Part shown: piece by piece, positions 25,072 to 34,182 of the stretch
Position numbering within the stretch: position 1 is the first letter of the stretch
Layout of the letters: every line of letters starts with the position of its first letter
DNA from: CAYVUM01 sp964619055
GTDB lineage: Bacteria; Pseudomonadota; Alphaproteobacteria; Rhodospirillales; Defluviicoccaceae
Direction: 5' to 3'
NCBI GenBank assembly: GCA_964619055.1
Contig: CAZUDB010000019.1
Coordinates: 1 to 52,507 of the forward strand
DNA: 52,507 bases
Position numbers and translations under genes: made by a program
The notes under the pieces: model-generated
Told to the model about the DNA's origin: nothing
Databases searched by the model: none
Seen by the model: the letters and a program-made list of their open reading frames with translations, nothing else

Positions 25072-26463
25072 TCAGGCCGCGCCTGAGCGCCGAGCCTTCA
25101 TAGCGCCATCGACCAAGGCCCGCCCGTAACCCCAGATGGCGCCGAGATGCTCCGCATCAGCAAGAACGTGCTGAAAGGCGTCGATGATCCAGGTTTTGTC
25201 GGTTTCGTCGATCACAAACGGCGGCAACAGTTTGATGACCGGCAGTTCGCTTCCGGCGACTTGCGCCAAAATGTGCTGTTCACGGAACAACGGTCCCAAT
25301 AGCAACTGACAAAACAGGCCTTTGCGTGCGCTTTCAATCATCTGATAGGCTGCTTTGAGTTTCAGCGGGCTTGGCCTCTTGAACTCGATGCCGATCATCA
25401 TGCCCTTACCGCGCACCTCCGCAACAAAGGGTGATTGGCCAATCGAGCGCCGCAGGTCACCGATCAATCGCTCGCCCAGGTCTGCAGCGCGCTCAACCAG
25501 GCGATCCTCTTCAAGGGCAAGTAGGGTCGCCAAACCGGCCGCCATCGCCATGTCATTCTTGGAAAACGTGGAGCCATGAACAACAGCGCGGTCCATGCGG
25601 TCGAACACGGCGTTGAAGATCGCCTTGCGGCACATGATTGCGCCCACGGGCACGAAGCCACCTGACAGCGACTTGGCGAGTGTCACGATATCGGGCTCCA
25701 CACCCCAGTGTTCCGATGCCAGAAACTTGCCCGTGCGGCCCAAGCCGGTTTGGATTTCATCGACGATAAAGACCGTGCCCGTCCGCCGGCAGATCTCTGC
25801 CGCACCCTGGAGGTAGCCATCCATCGGCATGTTGACGCCCTTGCCCTGGATCGGCTCGACAATAAAGGCGGCGATTTGTTTGCCGGCGAGCGCGGCATCT
25901 AAAGCGGATAGGTCGTTGAACGGCACCACTTGGCAATCACTCACGAAGGGGCCAAAACCGTCGCGGAACATGGCGTCCGCCGTCAGAGACAAGGCCCCAT
26001 ACGTGAGACCATGGTAGGCATGGTCGCAGTAGACCACGCCACTGCGCCCTGTCGCATAGCGGGCAAACTTGACCGCGCCTTCCACCGCTTCCGCTCCGGA
26101 ATTGCAGAAGAACGCCTTTTCGAGCCACGGCATATGGGCGCTGAGCCGCTCGGCCAATAATCCGGCGAGCAGCGATATGTTGAGCTGAACAAGCCCGGCC
26201 AAGCGGGCATCAAGTGTTTGGTGCAGGGCATCCACAATCGTCGGGTGGCTGCGTCCACAAGCAAAAACACCAAAACCGCTAAGCAGGTCCAGATAGCGCG
26301 TGCCGGATCCGTCATACAGATGCGCGCCTTCGCCGCGCACAAAATTGACGTCGAACTTGAGCGTGCGGAGCACGCCGACAAGCTGGGCGTTCAAATGGGT
26401 CTCAAATAGGGTATACGTATCGTCGGAGCGGTTCTGAATGAGTGCGTTGAGGTCGAAGGTCAT
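25072..26463 (-). CDS. Class III PLP aminotransferase, possible HpnO
   Basis: This 463-residue fold-type I aminotransferase has the PLP-binding lysine K264 (TLAKSLSGGF), D235 (FIVDEIQTG) which pairs with the pyridine nitrogen, and the phosphate-binding NSGAEAVEGA (121-130). The length and the motif LSGFGVFACGRSHP place it with the group that contains hopanoid aminotransferase HpnO (aminobacteriohopanetriol formation) and related acyl or polyamine aminotransferases. The HpnL-like gene immediately opposite supports a hopanoid link, but there is no squalene-hopene cyclase in the window, so HpnO is a suggestion only. Confidence 0.78.
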   Translation of the reverse strand: MTFDLNALIQNRSDDTYTLFETHLNAQLVGVLRTLKFDVNFVRGEGAHLYDGSGTRYLDLLSGFGVFACGRSHPTIVDALHQTLDARLAGLVQLNISLLAGLLAERLSAHMPWLEKAFFCNSGAEAVEGAVKFARYATGRSGVVYCDHAYHGLTYGALSLTADAMFRDGFGPFVSDCQVVPFNDLSALDAALAGKQIAAFIVEPIQGKGVNMPMDGYLQGAAEICRRTGTVFIVDEIQTGLGRTGKFLASEHWGVEPDIVTLAKSLSGGFVPVGAIMCRKAIFNAVFDRMDRAVVHGSTFSKNDMAMAAGLATLLALEEDRLVERAADLGERLIGDLRRSIGQSPFVAEVRGKGMMIGIEFKRPSPLKLKAAYQMIESARKGLFCQLLLGPLFREQHILAQVAGSELPVIKLLPPFVIDETDKTWIIDAFQHVLADAEHLGAIWGYGRALVDGAMKARRSGAA

Positions 26464-26646
26464 GAATCACCTATGCTTGCTGGCAGCGTCCCGTGCCGGC
26501 AATCAGCCAAGACCATCTTGTTGTGTGCAGGAACGATCCTTTGGTCAAGGCACGCCTCGCTCAGCCGCACGGACAGGCACGCCGTTGGACCCGTCCTTCT
26601 CGTCGCGCTAGTCTAACGGCGGTGGGAAGAGCATCGAGGCGGAGGG

Positions 26647-27564
26647 ATGGCGGAAGGATCGTCAATTCAGACGATGTTGTTCGCCGACATTTGCGGCAGC
26701 GTCGCGCTATACGAAACACGTGGCGACAACGAAGCAAGCCGACTCGTGCTCGAAACGCGAGCGGCACTGGTGTCGATCATGCATCGTCATGGTGGTCGAT
26801 TGGCTGGCACAGCGGGGGATGGTGTTTTGGGCGCGTTTCCGTCCGCTGAGGAAGCCTGCCGCGCTGCCGTCGATATGCAGAAATCGCTCCAGTCAGGCCC
26901 AATTTGCATTAAGGTGGGCGTTCATTCCGGGCCGGTCATCGAAACGGATGGCGATGTCTTTGGAGATGCCGTCAACACGGCGTCGCGCGTGATGACGCTC
27001 GCCCGTCCTTCCGAGATTCTTCTCACGGAAGAAACCGTCCAATTGTGCCGAACGGGAGCGCCGCCGAGTGCCCGCTTTGTGGAAACACGCATGGTCGATG
27101 GTCGAAGCCGGCCCGTGTCGCTCTATTCTGTCTTCGCTGAGGGTGACGAAGGCCAAAGCACACTCGTGGCCGATGCTGCGTTCGTGCGCTCGTCTCGGCG
27201 CCAGTCTAGCGTGCTCGTGCTCGTTGGCATCGATGGTCGACAGACGCTCCTCGAACGAGATGGGCAAACGGTGGTGTTGGGCCGAGATCCATCCTGCGAT
27301 CTGGTTGTTCCCCACCTGCAGGCATCCAGGCGCCATGCCACCATCGAGGCCCGGCGAGGCAAGTTCGTGCTCACCGATCGCAGCACTAACGGCACGTTCA
27401 TCGTCGGGCGCAACGACTCGTCCACATTCCTGCGCCGTGATACCCTGACACTGTTTGGCGACGGCTGGATAGTGCTCGGCGAAGCGCCAGCCAGCACAAC
27501 GCCAACGGGGACACCGAACAGCGCCGCCGGCGTGATCCGATTTACAGTGTTTGCAGCAGAGTGA
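26647..27564 (+). CDS. Class III adenylate/guanylate cyclase-FHA signalling protein
   Basis: This 305-residue soluble protein has two domains. The cyclase homology domain (about 5-165) has metal-binding aspartates D14 (FADICGS) and D58 (TAGDGVLGAF) and the transition-state residues N110 and R114 (DAVNTASRV). The base-selecting lysine expected a few residues before D58 is not there (RLAGTAGD), so nucleotide specificity is unclear. The FHA domain (about 195-275) has its phosphothreonine-binding G212-R213, S227-R-R-H230 and N248-G-T. The cyclase-first, FHA-last order is less common than the reverse. It implies output control by a Ser/Thr-phosphorylated partner; no kinase is nearby. Confidence 0.85.
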   Translation: MAEGSSIQTMLFADICGSVALYETRGDNEASRLVLETRAALVSIMHRHGGRLAGTAGDGVLGAFPSAEEACRAAVDMQKSLQSGPICIKVGVHSGPVIETDGDVFGDAVNTASRVMTLARPSEILLTEETVQLCRTGAPPSARFVETRMVDGRSRPVSLYSVFAEGDEGQSTLVADAAFVRSSRRQSSVLVLVGIDGRQTLLERDGQTVVLGRDPSCDLVVPHLQASRRHATIEARRGKFVLTDRSTNGTFIVGRNDSSTFLRRDTLTLFGDGWIVLGEAPASTTPTGTPNSAAGVIRFTVFAAE

Positions 27565-27607
27565 AAGCACCCAGCGACGACACTAACTTCAATCCGGAAC
27601 CACGTTG

Positions 27608-29248
27608 CTATGCAGCCATGATGTCCTTCAAATCCGCGTCCACCGATGCGATTGGGCGGATGCCGAAGGTCTCGACCAGAACGTTAAGCACGGCGGGTGT
27701 GAGAAATGCTGGGAGCTTTGGACCAAGGCGGATGTTGCGAATGCCCAGGTGCAACAGCGTCAGCAACACCAGCACCGCTTTTTGCTCGTACCAGGATACA
27801 ATCAGCGAGAGTGGGAGATCGTTAACACCGACGCCGAATGCTTGCGCCAATGTTTGAGCGACCTTAATTGCCGAAAACGAGTCATTGCACTGGCCCATAT
27901 CTAGCAAGCGCGGCAATCCAGCAACCTTGCCATACTCGCGCCCCAGGACTCGGAACTTGCCGCAGCCCATGGTCAGGATGATGGCTTCCAGCGGCAGACG
28001 TTCGGCAAGCTCCGTGTAGTAATTACGCCCGACTTCCGCTCCATCACAGCCGCCAATCAACACGAACCGGCGGATCGCACCGCTTTTCACCGCATCCAAG
28101 ATCGGTTCCGCGACCGACAGCACGGCGTTGTGTCCGAAACCGGTCACATGGTGACGTGGTACCGACGCCTTTGCAAACCCGGGCGCCGCCAGCGCCGCGA
28201 TAATGACCGGCTGAAAGTTCCGATCTGAAATATGACGTACATCTGGCCACGCCACCAGGCCACTTGTGAACAGGCGGTCGGCATAACTCGGTGCCGGGTT
28301 CTGGATGCAGTTTGTTGTCATCAGAATAGCGCCGGGAAAGTCCTCGAATTCGGTGCGCTGTCGCATCCAGGCGCCGCCATAATGGCCGACCAGATGGGGG
28401 TGCCGCTTCAAGTCCGGATAGCCATGCGCCGGCAGCATCTCTCCGTGCGTGTAGACATTAATGCCGGTGTCCGCGGTTTGAGTCAGAAGGGCGTCCAGGT
28501 CGGCGAGATCGTGGCCCGAAACCAGGATGGCTTTGCCCGGCGTGTGTCCCATGAGAACGGGCGTCGGCGTCGGCGTTCCATATGCTCCGCTGTTCGCACC
28601 GTCGAGCATCTCCAGCACGCGAAGACCAATCTCCCCGCAACGAAGGTTGGCTTTAAGCAACTCTTCGGCCGTGACATCCGTTCGTGTCAGCAGGTCGAGT
28701 GTTTCATGCAGAAAGGCAAACACTTTTGGGTCTTCACGGCCCAGCGTCTTCGCATGGCTGGCATAGGCGGCTGCCCCTTTGAGGCCGTACGTGAGCAATT
28801 CCTGAAGGCCTGCGACATCCTCGCCGAGAGACGCTATGCGTTGCGGGATCCCCGCTGCTTCGCCCCCAGCGACACGCCCGGCCCGGTCGGGAGCGATCGC
28901 CGTTCCAGCGTCGACCAGCTCAAACACCGTTCCAGCCTCACGCGCCGCCGCCTCATGGACGGCACGGATTCGACCGTGCACGACCGTCGCCTGATCCAGC
29001 AGCGCGTCCAATCGGGCAGCGTCGAAGTTGACATTCGTCACCGTTGTGAACAATGCATCAAGGACAAATGAATCCGTTATTGCATCGCGCGTACCAAGTT
29101 GTCCGGCCCGATGGGCGTCGCGTGCGATGTCCTTCGTCGCCTGGAGGAGCCGGTCCTGCAATGCTGCGACTTCCGGTGTCTTCCCGCAGACGCCGAGGGT
29201 GCGGCAGCCTGTGCCGTGGGATGTTTGTTCACATTGATAGCAGAACAT
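27608..29248 (-). CDS. hcp: Hybrid cluster protein Hcp (hydroxylamine/NO reductase)
   Basis: This 546-residue iron-sulfur-oxygen enzyme is known to reduce hydroxylamine and, in E. coli, nitric oxide. The N-terminal cluster ligands are C3, C6, C15, C21. The hybrid cluster ligands are seen as THGE, TTNC, IGGC, TMGCGK, MGQC and, at the end, WYEQKAV (Glu and Lys). The true start is the ATG before FCYQCEQT (29248); the frame continues 35 codons upstream without similarity. The gene faces the Crp/Fnr regulator across a 138-bp spacer holding a perfect FNR-type palindrome centred 69 bp from the ATG. No hcr reductase gene follows, so another electron donor must serve it. Confidence 0.93.
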   Translation of the reverse strand: MFCYQCEQTSHGTGCRTLGVCGKTPEVAALQDRLLQATKDIARDAHRAGQLGTRDAITDSFVLDALFTTVTNVNFDAARLDALLDQATVVHGRIRAVHEAAAREAGTVFELVDAGTAIAPDRAGRVAGGEAAGIPQRIASLGEDVAGLQELLTYGLKGAAAYASHAKTLGREDPKVFAFLHETLDLLTRTDVTAEELLKANLRCGEIGLRVLEMLDGANSGAYGTPTPTPVLMGHTPGKAILVSGHDLADLDALLTQTADTGINVYTHGEMLPAHGYPDLKRHPHLVGHYGGAWMRQRTEFEDFPGAILMTTNCIQNPAPSYADRLFTSGLVAWPDVRHISDRNFQPVIIAALAAPGFAKASVPRHHVTGFGHNAVLSVAEPILDAVKSGAIRRFVLIGGCDGAEVGRNYYTELAERLPLEAIILTMGCGKFRVLGREYGKVAGLPRLLDMGQCNDSFSAIKVAQTLAQAFGVGVNDLPLSLIVSWYEQKAVLVLLTLLHLGIRNIRLGPKLPAFLTPAVLNVLVETFGIRPIASVDADLKDIMAA

Positions 29249-29309
29249 TGGAGTCGGCCTCCGGCTGGGGTTGCGCGATGGCACTCTAAACCGAAGGGGT
29301 GATGCCGCA

Positions 29310-29323
29310 TTGACCGCGGTCAA
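29310..29323. promoter_or_regulatory. FNR/NNR-type palindrome TTGAC-N4-GTCAA
   Basis: TTGACCGCGGTCAA is a perfect 14-bp palindrome matching the FNR/Dnr/NnrR site TTGAT-N4-ATCAA with symmetric T-to-C changes. If it lies at -41.5 for hcp, transcription would begin near 29275, about 27 nt before the hcp ATG. The same site is well placed to control the divergent Crp/Fnr gene, so autoregulation is likely. Confidence 0.75.
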
Positions 29324-29386
29324 GGCAAAGCAGGCGGATTGTGTCCGAGGCACGCAAAGCGATTGCCGTCATTGCTCGGCTGCACG

Positions 29387-30211
29387 ATGTTCTCGTTACC
29401 TCGGGCGTGCAGACCGCGAAAGGACACTGGGAATGGCTCTTTGACGGACGAGCATCCAGACGACGATCCAAAGGCTGAGATCGGCCAAATCAATGATAAA
29501 GTTCTAAGCCTGCTGCGGTCCGTCCCCCTGTTTCAAGGCCTCACCGACGACGTGGTGCCGACATTGCTGTCAGGTGCGACCGTTCGTCAGGCCGAGGACG
29601 GGGCGATCCTCTTCCTGCAGGGCGACAAGGCCCACCAATTCTACGTGCTGCTGGACGGTTGGGTGAAGCTCTATCGCATGACCGAAGACGGCAACCAAGC
29701 CCTTGTGACGGTCGTCGCGGCTGGCGAAACTTTCGCGGAGGCCGCTGTCTTTGCCAGTGGTCAGTTTCCCGTGTGTGCCGAAGCGGTCGGCAGGGTGACC
29801 ACACTCGTAATCAGTCGCAAGGCGTTCATTAAGTCTCTGGCCAGTGATCCAAACATCGCAGTAGCAATGCTCGCATCGCTATCGTTGCGCCTTCGCCATC
29901 TCGTCGAGCGGATTGAGCACTTGCAGGTCAGGTCGGCACCACAGCGGCTCGCTGATTTCCTCGTTCGCTTGAGTGCACCGTCCCGCGAGCCCGCAACGGT
30001 GGGGCTGCCGTTCGCTAAGTCCCTGGTGGCGCAACGCCTTGGCATGCGTCCCGAAACGTTGTCCCGTGCATTGGCGGTACTGCGCCGCGAAGGTGTCGTG
30101 GTCAACGGTGGCCAAGTCACCATTGTCGACCGAGAACGGCTTCAAGCCTACAGCGAGGCGCCTCGATCTCGCGAGCCGGCCAAGCGCGCACGATTTACCA
30201 CTCGGCCGTAG
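29387..30211 (+). CDS. Crp/Fnr family regulator, Dnr/NnrR-like
   Basis: This 274-residue regulator has a cyclic-nucleotide-type sensor beta-roll (about 40-150; LLDGWVKLYRMTEDGNQ). A dimer helix follows, then a C-terminal HTH (SLVAQRLGMRPETLSRALAVLR), whose RPETLSR recognition helix fits TTGAx-type sites. There is no N-terminal cysteine cluster as in FNR, so direct oxygen sensing by iron-sulfur is unlikely. A nitrosative-stress regulator of the Dnr/NnrR type is the best fit given the hcp neighbour. The start is uncertain: ATG 29387 lacks a clear ribosome-binding site; TTG 29441 (GGGA upstream) and TTG 29339 are alternatives. The last would begin just 15 bp after the palindrome and is least likely. 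Confidence 0.8.
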   Translation: MFSLPRACRPRKDTGNGSLTDEHPDDDPKAEIGQINDKVLSLLRSVPLFQGLTDDVVPTLLSGATVRQAEDGAILFLQGDKAHQFYVLLDGWVKLYRMTEDGNQALVTVVAAGETFAEAAVFASGQFPVCAEAVGRVTTLVISRKAFIKSLASDPNIAVAMLASLSLRLRHLVERIEHLQVRSAPQRLADFLVRLSAPSREPATVGLPFAKSLVAQRLGMRPETLSRALAVLRREGVVVNGGQVTIVDRERLQAYSEAPRSREPAKRARFTTRP

Positions 30212-30285
30212 GCTCTGGCGTTCTGAGCCCTCACCGAATCCCGCGGGCGAGGGAGGCGGCGGCAATGTCGCTTTAGGAGCGCCGA

Positions 30286-30690
30286 CTAGGCCTTGGTAAA
30301 GCGCGCCCGGGCACTTCGCTCAATCGCCGCTGCGGCGAGTGGATCGATGCTGAGGGTGTTGCGGATCATCTCCAGCATTCGCGCTTCTTCCGGCATTATT
30401 CGGCCGTCGGCTGCTGCCACATCGCAGGCCAACGCGTATGCGGTTTCACGCAAACGCTCGGGTAGCGAGGCCTCGACCAGATCCAAGGTCTTGGAAAGCC
30501 CGTCTTCATCGTCCAACAGGTCGGCGCAGCTCGCGGCTGTCTGAGCGATCAGGTCGCGGTCGTAATCGGCGAAAACGGGCAACACCCGGATGATGCCGCC
30601 GATCATCTGTGTCTCGGCATCGGTCATCTCGCTGTCGGCGGCGGACACCAAGACCATCGTGTAAATCAAAGCGGCGTGGTGGCTGATCAT
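30286..30690 (-). CDS. TerB-like tellurite-resistance family protein
   Basis: This 134-residue all-helical cytoplasmic protein has the TerB/DjlA-N fold. The repeated pattern AADSEMTDAE (near residue 20) and AADGRIMPEEARML (near 95) is the acidic, metal-binding-like duplicated motif of the domain. Such stand-alone TerB proteins are common in alphaproteobacteria; their role is not established, and tellurite resistance should not be assumed. It is convergent to the Crp/Fnr gene. Confidence 0.8.
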   Translation of the reverse strand: MISHHAALIYTMVLVSAADSEMTDAETQMIGGIIRVLPVFADYDRDLIAQTAASCADLLDDEDGLSKTLDLVEASLPERLRETAYALACDVAAADGRIMPEEARMLEMIRNTLSIDPLAAAAIERSARARFTKA

Positions 30691-30939
30691 GATCGGAGAA
30701 TTGTTCCTCGCGGACCGTGTTTGTGTTTATGCACTTCGTCAGCCATTGACGCCCACTGGCGAAGCGCCGTCAACCCCGACGTCGCTGGCTGTTGCCACCT
30801 TCGGCAGGGGCTTGCACAATCCATGGATTCCGTTGTCTTTTACCTGCGCTGCGACAGCTTGTGAGCGCACGAACCGGACAATTGGCACACCAGGGTCGGC
30901 GACAAGCAGTTACAAACAGGGACCGACGATTAGAAACGA

Positions 30940-31242
30940 GTGAGCGACGGGATGTCCGGCATCGGTAAGACGATGATGACACTTGGTGTGCTGATGTTTA
31001 TCGGTGCCGTTGGCTGGTGGTATGCATTTTTTGAACAGTTTCTGGGGCGTGACGTTAAGCAGGCGAGCGAGTGCTTCTACTTTACGACCGATGCCTGCAG
31101 CTGGGGTCAACTCGCCGCCCGCGTGACGGACGTCGCGAACGTGACCGACGTACCTGCATACTCTCCCGTTTTACTATGGGTGGCGGTCGGAATCTTCGTC
31201 GTGGGGCTTCTATTTATGGCGCTCGCGCCGCTGCGTCGCTGA
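30940..31242 (+). CDS. Small membrane protein, two TM helices, unknown
   Basis: This 100-residue protein has hydrophobic helices at about 10-30 (MMTLGVLMFIGAVGWWYAFF) and 75-95 (VLLWVAVGIFVVGLLFMAL). They are joined by a polar loop with two cysteines (ASECFYFTTDACSW) that could form a disulphide on the outer face. I do not recognise a family. The start may be the GTG at 30940 or the ATG at 30952. The 3' end overlaps the last 29 bases of the convergent helicase gene. Confidence 0.6.
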   Translation: MSDGMSGIGKTMMTLGVLMFIGAVGWWYAFFEQFLGRDVKQASECFYFTTDACSWGQLAARVTDVANVTDVPAYSPVLLWVAVGIFVVGLLFMALAPLRR

Positions 31243-34015
31243 TTCCGCTGTCGGAAGACATGCTCGCCGGATCAGTGGACAAAAACCGTCTGGTTTTAGC
31301 CACGGTGTCGGCAAGGCCCAGGCGCTCGATCAAAACGTCTGCCGGAAACGCGGTGAGAAAGCGCGATGGCAGCGCTCGGTCCAGAACAACGAACACGCCC
31401 TTATCGCTACTGCGTCGGATCAGCCGGCCATAGGCTTGCTTTAGCTTCCAACGCACCAATTGCTCATCATAGGCGCGGCTCCCAAACGCATCGCGGCGCG
31501 CGCGGTGCAGAATTGTCGGCCTCGGCCACGGAACCCGGTCAAACACGATCAAGCGAAGGGAACGGCCAGGAACGTCGACGCCGTCCCGGATTGCATCCGT
31601 CCCGAGCAGACAGGCATCTTCATCCGCCCTAAAAATGTCGACCAAAGTCCCCGCATCCAAGACGTCCACGTGTTGGGCATACAGCCGCAGCCCGGCCGCA
31701 TCGAGTGGCGCGGCGATGCGTTGATGAACGGCTCGCAGGCGTTGGATGGCCGTGAATAGCCCCAGCGCGCCCCCGCCCGAGGCTTCGAAGAGAACGCGAA
31801 AGGCAGCGGCGATTCGGTCGGGACTGTTCCGTTGAAGATCGTCGACGATGATGACGCGGGTGCGGTTAGCGTGGTCGAACGGTGATGCCAACGACGAAGT
31901 CTTGGGTGGGGTGGGAAGGTGGCGGGCGCCGGTTCGCATTTCAGCAGCCGCCCAGTCCTTTGACGGATCGCCGGTGTCGTCCTTTAGTGTTGCCGACGTA
32001 ATCACAAAGCCGTGGGCATGACCGGCCACGGCCGTCATGAAAGGCTCGGTCGGGTCCCGCCAGTGTCGGTGCAGCCCCACATCAAGGTCGCGACCGTCGA
32101 ACCGGTCAACGCCGAGCCAATCCACAAAAGAGTCCGGCACGTCGCCATCGATCGTGGTCAGCATTGCTCGCCATGCGGAGATGGGGCGCAGAGCCCTGCG
32201 GTCGAGACCACGAAGCGTGGCGTCGATGCGCTGACGTGCCGATGAGTCCAGCTTGCTGGCTTTGTCATCTAACAGCGCGGCGAGGGCGTGGACCAGCGAC
32301 TGCAGAGGCTCTGCTAGGTGGCGCAATGCCTGCTCAAGGCGCTCGGCCGCTGCCACAAGGCCACCCAAAGGTGGTTGAACGTAGCATTCGAGGCTGTAAC
32401 CGTGCTCGTCAGTCGGGTCGCGCGCATAAACTTGCTGTCGGATCAGGCTCAAAAAAACCTCGGCTGGGCCGATCGGTCCATCCTCGCTAATCCGGCGCCG
32501 CCAACCGGGGCCAGGCAGAGCCCTTGCCGCCACCAGCGCCGCGTCAAGGGCTTTCACCGCACTCGAGTTCTCTCCGATGAGGTCGCCAACCCGCAAGGCC
32601 AGTCCGCGGCTACGGGCCCGCCGGCGGTCCTCGGAGCCCATCAGCCAACGTCGAAGCTCCGACACCTCGCGCCCCGACAAATTGGCCGAAAAAGCAGAGT
32701 CCGCAGCATCAAACAGATGGTGGCCCTCATCAAAAATGTAGCGGGTCGGCAACTGGGCTTCGTCGCCGCCTATAGCGGCCTGGATCATGACGAGTGCGTG
32801 ATTTGCAACGACGATTTGCGCGTTGCGCGCGCGTCGAACCTGTTTCTCAATAAAACACCTACGGTAGTGGTTGCACGCTGAATGTATGCACTCACCGCGT
32901 GTATCCGTAAGATCAACGGTCGTTGCCGATCCGAGTAGATCGGTAAGCCAGCTCGGGAAGTCGCCGCCAATCATGTCGCCATCGCGAGTCGCGGTGATCC
33001 AACGCGCGACTAGGCCGAGCGCCACGGTGGCGACACTGCCGCGTCCACCGCGCGTGGCGAGTACCTCCTCCACATTCAGCAGACAAACGATGTTCTCTCG
33101 ACCTTTCCGGACCACCACTTTAGCGCGTTTTCGGCCAAGTTCGGGAAACAAATGGTCGAGTTCACCATCGATCTGCCGCTGTAGATTGCGGGTGAACGTC
33201 GATACCCAGACCGGTGCCCGGTTCTTCTCCGCCCAAATGCTGGCCGGTGCCAGGTAGCCAAGGGTCTTGCCAACACCAGTTCCGGCCTCGGCCAGAACCA
33301 CCTGCGGCTCACCCGCTCGCTCCCGGGGGGCGAACGCCGATGAGACGTCCGTCGCATAGTGCGTTTGCTGTGGCCGAGGCTCGGCCTTGGCACCAAGCAT
33401 TTGAACGAGGCGTGCGCGCGCTTCCACCGGCTCCACGGGCCAGGAGTCGGGCGGAGGCGGCGACGGTGTATCGTGCCATTCCTTCAGTCGGGTCCAGACT
33501 CGAAGGCCCCGACCAAGGTCGCGTTCACTCGGATGCTCCGGCGAATTCAGAGCTGACAAGACCGCTTGGCCCCACGCCCAACCCGCTTCGAACATGCTCC
33601 AGGCAATGCCAAGCGCGTCGGCACCAGGGGATGCTCGAAGCTCGGCGAGAAGCGCCCGGGCTGCGGACCGCAGCGCCAGTGCCTCGCCCTCAATGTCAGT
33701 CGGTCGCGCGAGCAGCAGGGCCTCGGCCAGGCCCGGAACGGTAGGCACGCAAAACCGAGCTGGCCGGACAAAGGCAAACAACTCAAGCACATCGAATCCG
33801 CGAAACGGAGGCGTGCCGATACGCCGGGCCACAGCCTTTGCGTGGCAGATAAGCGGGCAGACTCCAGCGCTGATCCGGTTGGCGGCCATTGCCAAGTGGA
33901 TGCGCTCCGGCTCGGAGCCGGCCTCAAGCCAGATTCCCGTGCGAACGCCAACCACCAGAGTTGGAGCATCCGGCAGGCAAACGGGACCGGCGGCAATCGG
34001 CGGTTTCTGAACCAT
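31214..34015 (-). CDS. XPD/DinG-like iron-sulfur superfamily 2 DNA helicase
   Basis: This 933-residue ATP-dependent helicase has Walker A EAGTGVGKTLGY (about 243-254) and a DEAH-type Walker B FDEGHHLF. Helicase motif VI is given by the arginine-rich KQAYGRLIRR. Between motifs I and II lie four cysteines (VCLLN and GECIHSACNHYRRC) that fit the [4Fe-4S] cluster of the Rad3/XPD/DinG group. About 200 N-terminal residues precede the helicase core and may be a decayed exonuclease-like domain, as in other alphaproteobacterial members. I chose the ATG before VQKPPIAAG (34015, GGA upstream); the frame continues to 34144 without similarity. A role in DNA repair or recombination is inferred. Confidence 0.85.
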   Translation of the reverse strand: MVQKPPIAAGPVCLPDAPTLVVGVRTGIWLEAGSEPERIHLAMAANRISAGVCPLICHAKAVARRIGTPPFRGFDVLELFAFVRPARFCVPTVPGLAEALLLARPTDIEGEALALRSAARALLAELRASPGADALGIAWSMFEAGWAWGQAVLSALNSPEHPSERDLGRGLRVWTRLKEWHDTPSPPPPDSWPVEPVEARARLVQMLGAKAEPRPQQTHYATDVSSAFAPRERAGEPQVVLAEAGTGVGKTLGYLAPASIWAEKNRAPVWVSTFTRNLQRQIDGELDHLFPELGRKRAKVVVRKGRENIVCLLNVEEVLATRGGRGSVATVALGLVARWITATRDGDMIGGDFPSWLTDLLGSATTVDLTDTRGECIHSACNHYRRCFIEKQVRRARNAQIVVANHALVMIQAAIGGDEAQLPTRYIFDEGHHLFDAADSAFSANLSGREVSELRRWLMGSEDRRRARSRGLALRVGDLIGENSSAVKALDAALVAARALPGPGWRRRISEDGPIGPAEVFLSLIRQQVYARDPTDEHGYSLECYVQPPLGGLVAAAERLEQALRHLAEPLQSLVHALAALLDDKASKLDSSARQRIDATLRGLDRRALRPISAWRAMLTTIDGDVPDSFVDWLGVDRFDGRDLDVGLHRHWRDPTEPFMTAVAGHAHGFVITSATLKDDTGDPSKDWAAAEMRTGARHLPTPPKTSSLASPFDHANRTRVIIVDDLQRNSPDRIAAAFRVLFEASGGGALGLFTAIQRLRAVHQRIAAPLDAAGLRLYAQHVDVLDAGTLVDIFRADEDACLLGTDAIRDGVDVPGRSLRLIVFDRVPWPRPTILHRARRDAFGSRAYDEQLVRWKLKQAYGRLIRRSSDKGVFVVLDRALPSRFLTAFPADVLIERLGLADTVAKTRRFLSTDPASMSSDSGISDAAARAP

Positions 34016-34182
34016 TGATCCGACTATACAGACCTGCCCGCTGCAAAGCAGCGGCGGCCATCGGTCACAGTGACGCGAACTGGCACGCCTCACAGGAGCA
34101 TTAAGGTGGAAAACGGCCCTGGAAACCACTTCCGGCTTTCCCACATGGGGGAGTGTTGAAGGAACATGTGGAGACCAAAAAA

